Shown here: positions 34,690 to 46,015 of the stretch, one piece after another
How positions within the stretch are numbered: position 1 is the first letter of the stretch
How the letters are laid out: each line of letters starts with the position of its first letter
Assembly: GCA_011009095.1 (NCBI GenBank)
Contig: VTPC01090579.1
Coordinates: 10,672-74,671 of the forward strand
DNA from: Ignelater luminosus
Lineage: Eukaryota > Arthropoda > Insecta > Coleoptera > Elateridae
Length of the DNA: 64,000 nucleotides
Reading direction: 5' to 3'
Made by a program: the position numbers and the translations under genes
Notes under the pieces: model-generated
The model's input: only the letters and a program-made list of their open reading frames with translations
The model's database searches: none
What the model was told of the DNA's origin: nothing

Positions 34690-36440
34690 TTAAATAATAA
34701 TGCGTATTTTCAGATTTTTTAGTACCTTTTTGCCTGCCTATTTTAATATTTTATAGTGTAAGTCTAGTAATCAGGTTTCTCTTCTACACTATCTATAATA
34801 CAAACAAGAGGTTTTACAAAAATGTCAATTCTTAGAAGATATATTAAAAATTGAGCATTTTAAAGGCCCGTGTTTCTTTCAAGGCAGTGTAGTCATATTC
34901 AACAGTAAAGTGCAGTAATTTACGACCTAGTGATAAATCACAAAATGAAAATTCTTCAAATTTATTGAATTTTGATATTAGAATGACTAGTTGTAAATTA
35001 TAGATTGGAAATGTATCAAGAAATACTTGAAATTTGGCATTCTATAAATGCAAGTCACTGATTAGGAAGCTTGTCAGGCAAGTTTTAATGCGTTTATTAT
35101 TGAATTTTTGTGTATTTTGATCTTCCATTATCACTTTCATTATCATTTACTTTTGAACTATGCACACAAAAACATTTTGCTATTATTGTTTTGTACTTTT
35201 ATTATTTATATACCTACATTATTTGGTAATCCCTTTAAGTTTTGTGAAAAGAATTTATCTAAACGATTTTCATGGTTTCACTAAATATAAAAGAAAACAA
35301 AGAAGATTAAAGTAAATACAAACACCTACACGGAAGCGAAAACATTTAGCAGCGTAAAATTGTTTGGTTTCATGGTCTCTCGTAATTATATATTCAAGTC
35401 TTGTTTACATAAATTTGTCGTGTAAACGTTTCAGGGATACTACTCATGTAATGGAATCTCGTAGATTATTAATCTTCCTTCCGGATATACCGTTTAGTGT
35501 ACATAAATAACATGAATTACCGTTTTACTGATTGTTGAATTTTCTGGTTGATTACAAAACACTTTCGTAATTAGTAGAAACATCGATACTAACTATAAAG
35601 AATTTATAGAATCTCATAGTGTGTGAATATATAAGTTACTAGACATCATTGAAATTTTCCCAAGGAACAAAATTGAATTTAAAATTTTATTAAGGTCACG
35701 CATGAAATTATTTTTCAATTCTTATCGATTTTTCTGGAAGTAATGAAAATATAAAGATTCATAGAAAAATGCGACTGAACTTTGGCCTTCTACACAACCA
35801 CGTGCTAAATGATTTGATAATAAAAAGTTTGGGTCTTTCCGGAAAACTTGGAATTTATTGTTTAACTAGTAATTTAATGTTAAATTGTAACACAATCTAA
35901 TAATCCTGAAAGATGGGCGTTTTAGATCTTATCTGCGTTGTATTTTTTTTTAAATAATAACCATTGATGATCTAATACTAAAATGAAAATTGTTGGTTTA
36001 TTAAAATCGTAACTTATTTTGCTGTAATACTTTATAATCATGATAATGACCTTTATTATCTTTAATAATGATCAAAAGATTACCGCGATTAATAAATGTT
36101 CTATTTAGACCATTACTTAAGTGACATAAAATATCATAAGATTTTTTTTTATTATTTTGAAGAAGCAAATAGATTAATCAAATAAGAAATGGAGTGAAAA
36201 GGCAATTTTGTTTGTTTTCATACGTCTCAAATGAAGTGAAAACTGACGTAAAAGTTTGATCGATAATTTTTGGTGGCGTTTCCACTTACGAAATGTTCTA
36301 AAAAGTACAGAACGTGCTGTCTACCTTGAAAGGACTGCAGCTACATAATAGAAAACTTATTTGTAAATAAAGAGAATAATAAATTATTAACACTATTAGT
36401 CATTACCCTGATGGTCAGTTACGGGCAATACATAGATACA
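34690..36440. other. AT-rich stretch with no supported gene
   Basis: Very AT-rich with no open frame of note and no recognisable repeat or RNA gene. Confidence 0.45.
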
Positions 36441-36840
36441 GTCTAACTGTTGGTCTTCTCAACACACCACTTGCATATTTTATACACTGGCAGCTTCCAC
36501 AAACCTGGAGGAAGGTGGAACTCCTTTATCAGGAGCATCGTTCCAATGGACAAATTTAGTACGTTCTTGGTCCATTCACTTCGTTGAGTCAATTGGAAGA
36601 TGTATTCCGTATTCCAGAGATGCCACAAGTGCTAGTTGCGTTGTTCAAGTTATTGATGCCTATCCAGTCGATTGATTTTGACGTTCTGATCGTCAGGATC
36701 GGCTATCGGCACGTGTGGTTGTCCAATTCCAAATCATTACGATCCGAGGAAAGAAGGCCCAAATGGCGGGAGTTTACTGTGAGTCAAGACTGCATATAGT
36801 CTTCGAAGGTCAAGGAGGCTTTTAGGCCTAGATAGTGAGG
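36440..36840 (-). pseudogene. BEL/Pao retrotransposon relic: integrase C-terminal region
   Basis: On the - strand, from about 36815: LTFEDYMQS, then NSRHLGLLSSDRNDLELDNH, matching the BEL/Pao integrase end (LTFEEL, LNSRPLxPLSSDPNDL). After a frame shift comes WNTEYIFQLTQRSEWT, where the family has FWxRWxxEYLxxLQxRxKW. NLSIGTMLLIKEFHLPPGLW and KLPVYKI follow (36628-36443), matching NLxxGxxVLIxExxLPPxxWxLGRI. It is broken by stops and frameshifts. It is probably part of the same old copy as the protease piece at 40.4-41.2 kb, which has the same orientation and lies upstream of it. Confidence 0.7.
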
Positions 36841-36844
36841 TCTT

Positions 36845-38663
36845 TCGAAGTGACTCTTGATTTAGGAGCCAGTAATCTTAAACGATGTTTTGATTTTTAT
36901 CATTTTCGACAGTAAATTAACACGTGCCCTCTCCGAAGCACCTGCAAACCCTTGTATCGCGATTTCCGTTGCATTTGGAACGAGAATAAACCGCGAGATG
37001 GTTATTTCATTGACACCCTGAAATTTCTCTAAAACAACCAACGCAAATGCAAATTTATAAGTTAAGTTGACAGGTATCCGATAAAATCAAACAATTAACT
37101 GTAACCGACAAAATCGACCAGTGTGCAAGGCTGCCTTGAAAACTTAAAGCGGCCCGTGGTAAACTCAAATTTCTGCGCCCTGATCTTGGGCCACTGCGGG
37201 GTTCTGTTAGTAGGCGCCACCTGACCGGTGTGTTTGGATAAGTTTTCTTAAGAACCATTGGACCATCGGAGGTGGCTTTTTGACTGCGCATCCCGACGCA
37301 TTTTGAAACAAAGTGACCCCGATTGGTGGTCGCTAAACCTGTTTTGTCTGCAAGAGGTTAAAAAAAGGCGACAACTCTAGCTATAATAACAACGACGAAC
37401 TTTCTAAGTTTTATTATATTTGCTTGTTCACTCCATCAGTTATGATTTGCTTTTCACTTTCTTAAGCTAGACGCTTACGCTTTAGTGACACAAAATAAAT
37501 ACCAAAGGCAGTAGCAAAACCTGAAACTAGTACAATCAAACCGAACTGAAGAGCTTTAACAGTCCAAACGTTCTAGCAGTTCGAACTTCCAATGAGCCGA
37601 AGGTTAATATTCTCTGAATAACAATTAATGGGTAAAGAAGAATATCAAAGATCGAGAGAAATTTTTTTAGGTTCTTCCTAACAACAATCACCAAATGCTT
37701 TACTTTACGTCATTTGCATTTGATTATTTCATGCACATAGCATTGAAGGCGAACACATCAGGGATTACATCGGAAAATATTAAACAGATTTATGTGAATT
37801 TTATCCACATGTACTCAGAGTTTTAGACAGTTTTCTTCATAAAGTGAAAAAATGCTTTAAACTTCACAAAATATTGATAAGTACGGCCCTAGACGAAGAA
37901 ATTCGCAATCTTAGGCAATTTCGCTCCTTAGAAATGAAGTGAAAGAAAGAATCTTCATCTTTCGGAATGTAAATGGTCCTGTGGAAGCTCTAACACAAGA
38001 GGGTTCACTCGTGATCTACCAAACCAGCATGATGAAGTAACAAGGGAGAACAGATAAACAAACCGTACTTATTATCTGTCATATTTTAAAAATTCATCTA
38101 ATTTTAGAGAAAGTAATTGCGGAATTACAAAATCGGAAGTTTGTTACAGAAAGTTTTGCTCTTGTGATCGAGTAGGATAAAGGATGCCCGCGAAATGATA
38201 GGTGGAACCATAGCGAGGCAGTCGAATCACTGACTTAAACTCTGAGTGTGGATTCCTTTTTGGAGTTGACAATGGAAATTTATCCGTCACGGGGTTTCAA
38301 AAGATGCACAAAGCCTTATTGTTACAATTGAAATGAGAAGTAGCCGAATTATAATTAATAGGTCTCGAATCGATAGAACATTGTATTGCTAGGTATGTTG
38401 CTGTCGTCATGCCAAGAGTTACCGTTTTTAATTTTATTTTGTGTAATCGAAAGAATTGTCGCGCCACAGTATCTTTTGATAGTTTCTGTTATAATGACGT
38501 AGACCCATACTGTCGGTACATCTGTTTAGAACCTATTTATGAGTACAGAAACGAGTTATAATGGAGAACGAGCTATCCTTGTAACTGATTGACAATTTCT
38601 AATTTGCAGCTTAGTCTTAGTTCTTAGTTTCACTCGACACTTTGAAGATTGTGAAAGAAAAAA
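36845..38663. other. No supported gene; expected location of lost BEL/Pao RT
   Basis: If the BEL/Pao pieces on either side are one copy, this interval should have held its reverse transcriptase and RNase H, but I find no RT motifs on either strand. A 78-codon frame at 37291-37055 (-) is arginine- and proline-rich with no recognised domain. Confidence 0.35.
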
Positions 38664-39063
38664 NNNNNNNNNNNNNNNNNNNNNNNNNNNNNNNNNNNNN
38701 NNNNNNNNNNNNNNNNNNNNNNNNNNNNNNNNNNNNNNNNNNNNNNNNNNNNNNNNNNNNNNNNNNNNNNNNNNNNNNNNNNNNNNNNNNNNNNNNNNNN
38801 NNNNNNNNNNNNNNNNNNNNNNNNNNNNNNNNNNNNNNNNNNNNNNNNNNNNNNNNNNNNNNNNNNNNNNNNNNNNNNNNNNNNNNNNNNNNNNNNNNNN
38901 NNNNNNNNNNNNNNNNNNNNNNNNNNNNNNNNNNNNNNNNNNNNNNNNNNNNNNNNNNNNNNNNNNNNNNNNNNNNNNNNNNNNNNNNNNNNNNNNNNNN
39001 NNNNNNNNNNNNNNNNNNNNNNNNNNNNNNNNNNNNNNNNNNNNNNNNNNNNNNNNNNNNNNN
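38664..39063. other. Assembly gap (400 N)
   Basis: Exactly 400 undetermined bases. Both flanks end in A- or T-runs (AAAAA on the left, TTTTTTT on the right), which suggests a homopolymer or repeat that stopped assembly. The R1-like relic runs into the right side of the gap. Confidence 0.98.
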
Positions 39064-39099
39064 TTTTTTTCGGTTCACCGCTGCCTGGACGCCTTGTAC

Positions 39100-40430
39100 C
39101 ATGAATAGTTGTATTTCTTGATCTTGAACTTGTGTTTCTTCCCTAAATTTGTGTTGGAAATAGATTCTTAAGTAATTTATACTTATCTGTCTGCCTCCAG
39201 ATCTATTCTAGGGAGTATATTTAGCTTTTTACAAGCCATTTTGTATCCTATATGTGTCTCTATGTATGTCTTTACATAGTTCTTGCTAGGCCTTTTCTTT
39301 GTCCTTTATTATCGCTTTTTGGAGTTTGTATTTCCTGTTTTTATATCCTAGTTTTATTTGTCCGGGCTTTTCTTTTGTTAATCTTTCTCTTTTATTTTCT
39401 CTAGGCTAAACAGATTTCTTTTTGTTCCTATATCGTCGTTCCATCAATAGATGGGGTTTTGCTTGCGTTCCGTTCTAGATGTTTTGAATTCTGTCTTTAT
39501 TGCTTTTGTTATGGCCTCTGTCAGTTTTCTTGCGTTTTTGTTTTGGGTTTTGTCGAGTTCTTTTCTTAATAGGTCTAAAAGGACCGGAGGTTTTTCCTTT
39601 TCAATCATTGATTTTCTTTCCTTCTTCTGTTTTTTAATCGGGATCTCGATGTTATAATAACTGTATCTATGTAGACTGAGGTTTTCCTCGTTATCTACTG
39701 CCCACTCCCTAATCCAGTTTGCTATGTTCTCTGAACACATAGTTAAATCAATATGCCATTCATTGCTGTCTCTCACGAACGTGGGGCTTGTTTCTCCTAT
39801 TTTGGATGATCAGTCGATGTTTTGCTATCCAACTTAATAGTATTTGTTCTTCGTTGTCTGTTTGGTAAGATGTCCCGTACGCTTACTTTGGTGTTTAAGT
39901 CTCCTGCTAGTAGAATGCTTTTAGAGTGCTGCTTTAGGGTTCTTCTTACACGTTGTAGCGTTTCTTGAAATTCTAGTATGCTTATATATTGGGTGGTATA
40001 TGGCACGAATATATTTTTATATTTTCTGATTCGATTCATGCGGAGTCTTTGTTGTTGGTATCGCACGCTGTCAGCTTGGTCTGTTTGTTGTAAACTTTTA
40101 TAACTACGGCGCTATTTTTATCTTTGTACCATTTTCTTTTGCTTACGTAGCTTTTATTCGGTTCCGTCAGAATTTCTACTATGTCGATTTTGTTTTCTTT
40201 TGCAGTCTCATGTCCAAGGAGGCCGACTGAAGCACGCCCTATATTACATTAATTTGCAATATTTTCATGTCGAAGTGTGAAGCTTGATCTGTTTTTCCTC
40301 AACTTGTCTGTTAGCCTTTTAACGTGGGGTAGGCTGTTTTGTTTGCCTTGTGTCCTGGTTTCTTACATACGCAGTAGTAGTAATTGGTACTAGTGCAATC
40401 TTTAGTCTTATGTTCCTCACCATACTCACC
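39100..40430 (-). mobile_element. R1-like non-LTR retrotransposon relic: ORF1 end and endonuclease
   Basis: Read down the - strand: zinc-knuckle remnants (TKDCTSTNYYYCVCKKPGHK, about 40415-40350) at the end of ORF1, then MKILQINVIQGVLQSA (about 40275), the typical ORF2 start of R1/LOA-type elements. IDIVEILTEPNKSYVSKRKW follows (about 40180), then FVPYTTQYISILEFQETLQ and SILLAGDLNTKVSVRD (frame 40066-39797). NEWHIDLTMCSENIANWIRE and ENLSLHRYSYYNI end the endonuclease (frame 39776-39444). LQKAIIKDKEKA and CKDIHRDTY near 39270-39230 match the KAIRxSKxxxWxxLCxxVxxDPxG linker before RT. RT itself would lie in or beyond the gap and is not seen. Confidence 0.72.
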
Positions 40431-40439
40431 ATATCTTGT

Positions 40440-41205
40440 TCCCTTTTGCACGAATTTGCAGAGTGAACCACAAACCTATCGCCCTCGTCTGGAATAGTAG
40501 TTTGCTTAAGTAACCCTTCGCAATATTCTCCATCGTATGTTAAAAATTTTTCTTTTGTGATAAACTCGTCGATCTTTCAGACTTCTTAGAAGTTCTTTGT
40601 ACCCAGAGCACCGCACATCAAGTTACTCCTTGTAAATCTGTCTTTCAGTTTAAGTAAAACTATTATGTAAGTACCTTATTAATTGAACTGACAAATCCAC
40701 CTTAAGGCCTGATGTAAAAGAGAGAAATCTTGTTAGAACCGACGTATTGTCAGACAAGTGTGCCCCGGTTTTTTTTGCCGCGATGGTACATATAAAGGAT
40801 TGCTTAGAGGTGGCAATGATTTGCATAGATTTGCCCTGATTTGACTCGGCCAAATTGGATTTTTGTAAAGAATTTTTTTCGTAGAATTCTTCAGAACCAG
40901 TCTGTCCCTATTAAAATATCAATGACTCGAGATTCATTGAATTTCGGGTCAATCAATTGTATATTTGTTGGTATTTCGGGATTGTGACTTATGGTAGAGC
41001 ACCAGTTACTTAAAGTACAAAACATGTGAGTTGAATTGTCTGGTCTCATTTATGCTAGAATTAATTTCAAGTTGACCGATTTACATGCGTGTTCAGAAAT
41101 AAAATGAGATTGAGACGCAGAGTCTACCAGACGCTTGATGTTTTTATTTCTCACTCACACTAAGAGTGTTAGGTGAAAGGAGAAATAGTATTGTTGGATT
41201 TGTGA
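40440..41205 (-). pseudogene. BEL/Pao retrotransposon relic: aspartyl protease region
   Basis: On the - strand from about 41175: LVDSASQSHFISEHACKSV, the aspartyl protease active-site block (family LLDSGSQxSFITExLA; the Gly after DS is Ala). IQLIDPKFNESRVIDILIGTDWF (about 40990-40920, spoken of here in parts: IQLIDPKF, then VIDILIGTDWF) matches the LADPxFxxPxxIDLLIGAD block. Later EFITKEKFLTYDGEYCEGLL and QTTIPDEGDRFVV (about 40580-40465) match EExxCExxFxxTxxRxxxGRYVV. The relic stops just past this point, where the R1-like zinc-knuckle sequence begins near 40430. Frameshifts separate the blocks. It would process Gag-Pol; this copy is inactive. Confidence 0.68.
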
Positions 41206-41577
41206 CAGACGAATGGCTGGAAAGGTGCCTCGAGGACTTGATAATATTGTGTTGTCTATTATGCAGTTGCTATCTTTACTATTCTTTATATTTAAATTCA
41301 TAACCGAATGATACTTTTTTGACATACTCTAAAGGTTCTCGATTGACACTCTGATGCAAAGTGGCTTTTTAGAATATTTAACACTTCAAATCGCGCTTTA
41401 AATAAGGTACAGTTTTGTAACTACACTCGTCTTTCATGAGAAATTCTGACGGCCATCCATAAAACTTTAATGTTTACCCAGTTCAAAGGTTACTCCCCAA
41501 TTTGCATTCACATAGTGTATTTCTTGTTATTATTGTAAGTACGCAATTACTAAGCATTTCTATTCTTTTTTTTACAG
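41206..41577. other. Intergenic sequence leading to a strong splice acceptor
   Basis: No coding motif. It ends in a pyrimidine-rich tract and ACAG at 41574-41577, the acceptor of the candidate exon that follows. Confidence 0.4.
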
Positions 41578-43430
41578 GAGTAGTACATAATAAAGTTCCA
41601 GCCAACCTAATATAAGTCGTAGGTTTAACTCAATGGATCCTATAAGGTAAGTTCTAAATAATATTTGTTAAGTTAAGAAGATTTCAGTGTGTAAGTATTT
41701 ACATATTATACGATAATATTGCTAGATAATTATTTGTATGATTTACGTCAATAAGTGTAATAATTAGTAATGTATTTCTGACTCATTTAAAATTGATTAA
41801 TAACAATAATTATAAATTGTTTGATTTTACTCATATGTTTTTTATTTATTACAGTTCCAGTTGCTTTAGTCTTCAGTAAGTAACATTTATAAAAAATACA
41901 TATTCTATACGCTTGTTATATATACATGGTGGGTGGGTCTCTGATTAGATAAAATGCTTCCTATATGTTTATACTATTAATTTTGCATCACAACATCTAT
42001 TTGTCATAAATCATCTTTGTGTCTGTCACGTTCTTATTGTTATATATTTATTTATTTAACCGCCTTAATTTTTCATTTTTGGCATTGTTTCATTTAATGG
42101 TCGTAATATTTAATTCATTGCCATCACGAGGCTTTGTGCTAAACGAGAGGATTCACCCTTTTTGTTATCTCGTTTTATGAATTGCTTTTATTACTTTTTA
42201 TTATCTTCAGAGAAAAATGTCCATATTTCACTTGATTGATTAAGTTACAATTTCAATTAAAATAATTTCTCTAAGGAACAGAAAGACAGTTAAATAAGTG
42301 CGATGGACATCTTACTCTGAATACTTAAATATGCTCATTTGGAAACTAAAATTTAGAATTGTGTCTAGTTTCCTTTAATTTAATTTATTGCTTGTAAACT
42401 GCAATAAAATTTTGCTTGATGTTACAACTACAATTCTAAATATTGAGTTTTTAGATTGTTATCCAAGCTACCGTTTTTCAAATTTTCTTCAGATTCCTCG
42501 ACTTCAATAATTTAGAAAATTATAGAAATTTATGAAGAAACAATGATATTGTATTATTTATATTTTGGATATTTTATAAGTCTGATTAGAAATTCATATT
42601 TTTATATTTATTATTTTTTATAATACTATTTAGGTTTCATATAAGTCGACAAAATCATAAATGTATGGATTATTATTTTTATATGGTTTCAATAAAATGA
42701 CATCATTTCATGCATTTCATTTCTAATACCTACATGAAATCATTAAATACATTTTATGCCGGATAGAAATATAACGGGCATGTTTTTATTTGTCTACAAA
42801 ACAAGTTATACGAACAAGATCATCCTAATAAGTAATATCTATCTAATCGAGAAAATGATTTTTAATAATTAAACAGAAGAAAAGCAAGATACTGGTTACT
42901 GTACAAAAAAGAATAAAATCGACTTTTAAGCTTCCTGTTGATTTATTTATTATCAAGAGTTGGGATAATCCCAATCTTGCAATTTCAATTAGAATCGCGC
43001 ATCAGTAGGAGTCATAAGAACGACTGCACAAGCAAAATGGGAATAATCCCAAATTTTGTTACTTCGTTACAAAAAAAATTAATCTTCTAAAATACAGACA
43101 AAAAAGGATCGTTTAGGAAATAGTTTTTTAAAATGAAAATAAATCTGAAAAGCGTTTGTTGATTAGACGAATTTGGATTCCATTACGCGTGTTATAAGCT
43201 TCCGATACAACCGATAAGCCTAAATCCAGTTGTCAAATGAATGCGGAATTTACAACGTTCTGTTTTTCAATTCGATTTTATAAATCTGTTGTTTTTTCTT
43301 ATTCTGAAAAGGTCCTAGATTAAAACCCCGTGGGCGCCGCAAGAAGAAGCGTTGCACCGCTGTGAATAAAACCTCTGAACAATCACTAGCTGCATTATGC
43401 CAGAAAGTTTTTCAAAAAAAGAAACCATAA
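41578..43430 (+). CDS. Candidate spliced gene encoding a 48-residue basic peptide
   Basis: Three exons can be drawn from splice signals. Exon 1 (41578-41646) follows a pyrimidine tract and ACAG, is closed in all three frames upstream of ATG 41633 (context CTCAATGG), and ends AAG|GTAAGT. Exon 2 (41855-41875) is only 21 nt, between TTATTACAG and a GTAAGT donor. Exon 3 starts at 43319 after CCTAG and is open to TAA 43428-43430. The joined frame starts MDPISSSCFSLQ and ends in a strongly basic stretch RGRRKKKRC followed by SLAALCQKVFQKKKP. Skipping exon 2 also keeps the frame. A competing acceptor at 43311 (AAAAG) would give an immediate stop. Exon 3 is clearly GC-richer than its AT-rich surroundings. 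The family is not recognised; the basic run could be a nuclear localisation signal. It may instead be the end of a larger gene. Confidence 0.4.
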
Positions 43431-44160
43431 AATGTGTTATCGTAAATTATGTGCTTTCTATTCTCTTGGTGTCTTCATATATGTAGAAATGCCCCTATTG
43501 AGAGTTCTTGTAATAGTTCCGTTTTAGTGACAAGGATAGTGTATTCGAGTTTTCCTTCTGTTTTCTTCAGTTATTATCTGTGGATTGGTTTACAGTAGCA
43601 TTTTCTATACTGCTGGATTTTTAATCAGTTGCTTTATCTTTCTGTCATGTGGTAGTTAGTTTCATTGCCTTTGATATCTTGTAATCTAGGCTTGCTTTTA
43701 TAATTTTTACCTTCTACATTTCCAATAATGCCTTCACTAAGCCATCATTCTAATAATATGCATAATTTCAATTTTTATTTGTTGCTTTATCTTTATCGGT
43801 ATTGAAATTTCAATCTGCTTTGTCTTGGATATCACTGCAGAATTCTCTCTCTTTGTCGCCTCATGTATTTGGCTGTTTATTAACTGAATTAATCGACGAC
43901 AGTTGGTTGTGATTTGTTGCTCTTCATCCCACATTTCTGTTCTGCTGTTTCAATGGTCTTCAACGTCTACGCACCCATTTTAATCCTTGCCTTGTTAGAA
44001 GCCACCTTTATTGTTTAACTTATCATATTCTTAGTTCAGCCAAACTGGACAGACTAGCTTGTTGAGAAATACAGGAGCCAAATAATTTTGAAAAACACTA
44101 CTGTGTTGCTGTTTTTCTCAAACGATCTTTTATCTAGAAAACCAGTCCATGTGTGTCAAG
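43431..44160. other. AT-rich stretch, no confident gene
   Basis: On the - strand a 65-codon frame (43934-43737) and flanking text with SKPRLQDIKGNETNYHMTER faintly recall the C-terminal GRPRLxWxDDI region of RTE-like ORF2, but not enough to call an element. Confidence 0.25.
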
Positions 44161-44163
44161 TAG

Positions 44164-44206
44164 AGTCGAGTCAGACGCGCACTTAAAGACATAGCAGAAC
44201 ATACAG
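44164..44206 (+). repeat. Direct repeat, left copy, flanking mariner relic
   Basis: AGTCGAGTCAGACGCGCACT then TAAAGACATAGCAGAACATACAG resembles 45168-45206 (GCGAGTCAGATACTC, AAAGACAAAGCAGAACATATTCAG). The two copies lie about 1 kb apart in the same orientation on either side of the mariner relic. It is followed at 44204-44220 by a perfect hairpin CAGTTGT-TTG-ACAACTG. Confidence 0.45.
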
Positions 44207-44429
44207 TTGTTTGACAACTGTGGAGAATTTCCATGGCCCGAAAATTCAGTAAGTGGTGTCACTGTTGGCAAACAGTTCCTGAAAGGACCTCTGATAAAGC
44301 TTCATCAATATATGACGTTTGACGGCCCTCTGATTCAACTACTTCCGTATCAAGCAAAAAAAGTGATAAAGAAATTCTGTGCAATGTTAAAACATTTTTA
44401 TTTGAAGAAGTAAACGTCTACGCAGATCA

Positions 44430-45080
44430 AAGTCGAGTAGGATGATATTCATTTGGATTCTGCACTATTTTTGGATGAAGGAATTTAAACGTGGTCGTAC
44501 ATGTATTCAAGATACAGCTGGACTGAAAAAATCTAATGTAACGTAATGGAAGGCCGTCGAGTAAAAGTGTGCGATATTGCGGAGACTGTAGACATCTCTA
44601 CTGAACACTACATAATATCCTGCACGAAAAATTGTTGACCGTCTACCAAAAACGCACCAAAAGGGACATTTCAATACTGTATTTGGCGATGCTTAGTCGC
44701 AATCTGCAGAACTTTCTGCCTCGATTTGTGACCGTGGATGAAACATGAAAAGTGAGAAAGCACCAGGAAACGAAGACCATTTTCTTAACTGGGAAGGTAA
44801 TGTTTCTTAGAATTCTCAACGAATAATTCTGAACGAGTATTTAGAAAACCTATCTATTATGCCACCTTGTTAAACCGTTTGAACGATACATTGAAGAAGA
44901 AACAGTCGAGTTTGTCGCACCAAAACTGCTTTTTCACCAAGATATGTCGACCGTAGCAATAGCAAAATTGCACTAATTGGGCTTCGAACTTAGATATTTA
45001 ACTCGATAAGAAGTTTACGTCGAATGCAGATAGCATGGACGTTGATAATATGTTGAGAAATTGATCTTTTTCTAAAGAAG
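44430..45080 (+). pseudogene. mariner transposase relic
   Basis: The reading starts at WMKEFKRGRTCIQDTAGL (about 44470), the mariner WFxxFKRGRTSxxDxxRxG linker. It continues, after frame shifts, as RRVKVCDIAETVDISTEH (family RRVKVREIAEAxGISxERV, about 44555), then RFVTVDETW (about 44725; first catalytic Asp, Trp codon mutated to stop), and LLFHQDMSTVAIAKLH (about 44930), where the family has LFHQDNAPxH with the second Asp. GFELRYL follows, but the YSPDLAPxD block with the third Asp is lost. The N-terminal helix-turn-helix is not seen. The copy is heavily mutated. Confidence 0.72.
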
Positions 45081-45167
45081 TGTGTTTAGCTGGTTTTCTT
45101 ACTATAGATTCCAAGCAATTCCGGTCCAAGTATGTCTACTTGCTAAAAAAAAACCAACTCGAGTTAA

Positions 45168-45206
45168 GCGAGTCAGATACTCAAAGACAAAGCAGAACAT
45201 ATTCAG
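45168..45206 (+). repeat. Direct repeat, right copy, flanking mariner relic
   Basis: Counterpart of 44164-44206: shared text includes GAGTCAGA, AAAGACA and AGCAGAACATA. It lies within a 69-codon open frame (45080-45289) that has no recognised domain. Confidence 0.4.
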
Positions 45207-45289
45207 CTAACTTGAAAAGGTTGCGAATGACGATGCTGCAGAGTCAGGCAGAGATGGCTTTAGGTATTCAAGGACTACCAAACAGTTGA

Positions 45290-46015
45290 TCTTGACTGAT
45301 TAAATTTTTCTTCATTTTTACTTAAAAGTTTTTGCAAATGGCTAAGTATTCCCAGTTTCAATCTTTTCATTGTTTGCTTAGTACGTTCAAGCTTCTACTT
45401 ATTTCAAGGTGAGGTTTATCAGGTAATTGTAAGCAAGACTAGTTTTCTAGATAAAGACGTACTTCATGGATTTGCACCAGCTTGACTGAACTCGATTCTA
45501 TATACTAGTAGGGCCATTAAGTGTATAGTCCGATTCAACTCGACTCGATTGGAATTTATTGTTGGAGGTAGTTAATTGATGGACTTACCGATATATCAAC
45601 GAAAAGGACGAAAGGAAATAGTGACATTATCAAAGTAGCAAATCACGTCAAGATGGTATACAGCGGCTCATAAAGTGCTTATAGCGCTAACAATGTTATC
45701 AAGTAGCTGCTCGAGAATGAATCAATCGTAGTGATATTCAAAGGTGCCCAAGTTCATATTTTGGACTTGGTATATTTTGTTTGATAAAAGTAGAAGGATG
45801 AAATCTTCCAGACAACCAAATTTAATAAATATTATTGTAGCAATTCTTCATCACTGTGATGAACAAAGCAATCCAACTCATGCAGAATCAAAGATAGAAG
45901 AAGAAAGCAAAAGTGGCTGAGAAAATAAAAATTTGAAAACTTAAAAGCCTAGAAGAATGGGAACTATTTCAAGCCAGCAAGTTGTCTGGAAGTGGCCTGG
46001 AATAATTTCAAGCGA
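45290..46015. other. No supported gene
   Basis: No motif recognised. If the RTE-like copy that follows were full length, its endonuclease would be expected here, but no SDH or WNxR block can be read. Confidence 0.35.

Noticed and set aside
38617..39121. Two frames of about 160 codons spanning the gap
   Set aside because: They consist almost entirely of undetermined bases.
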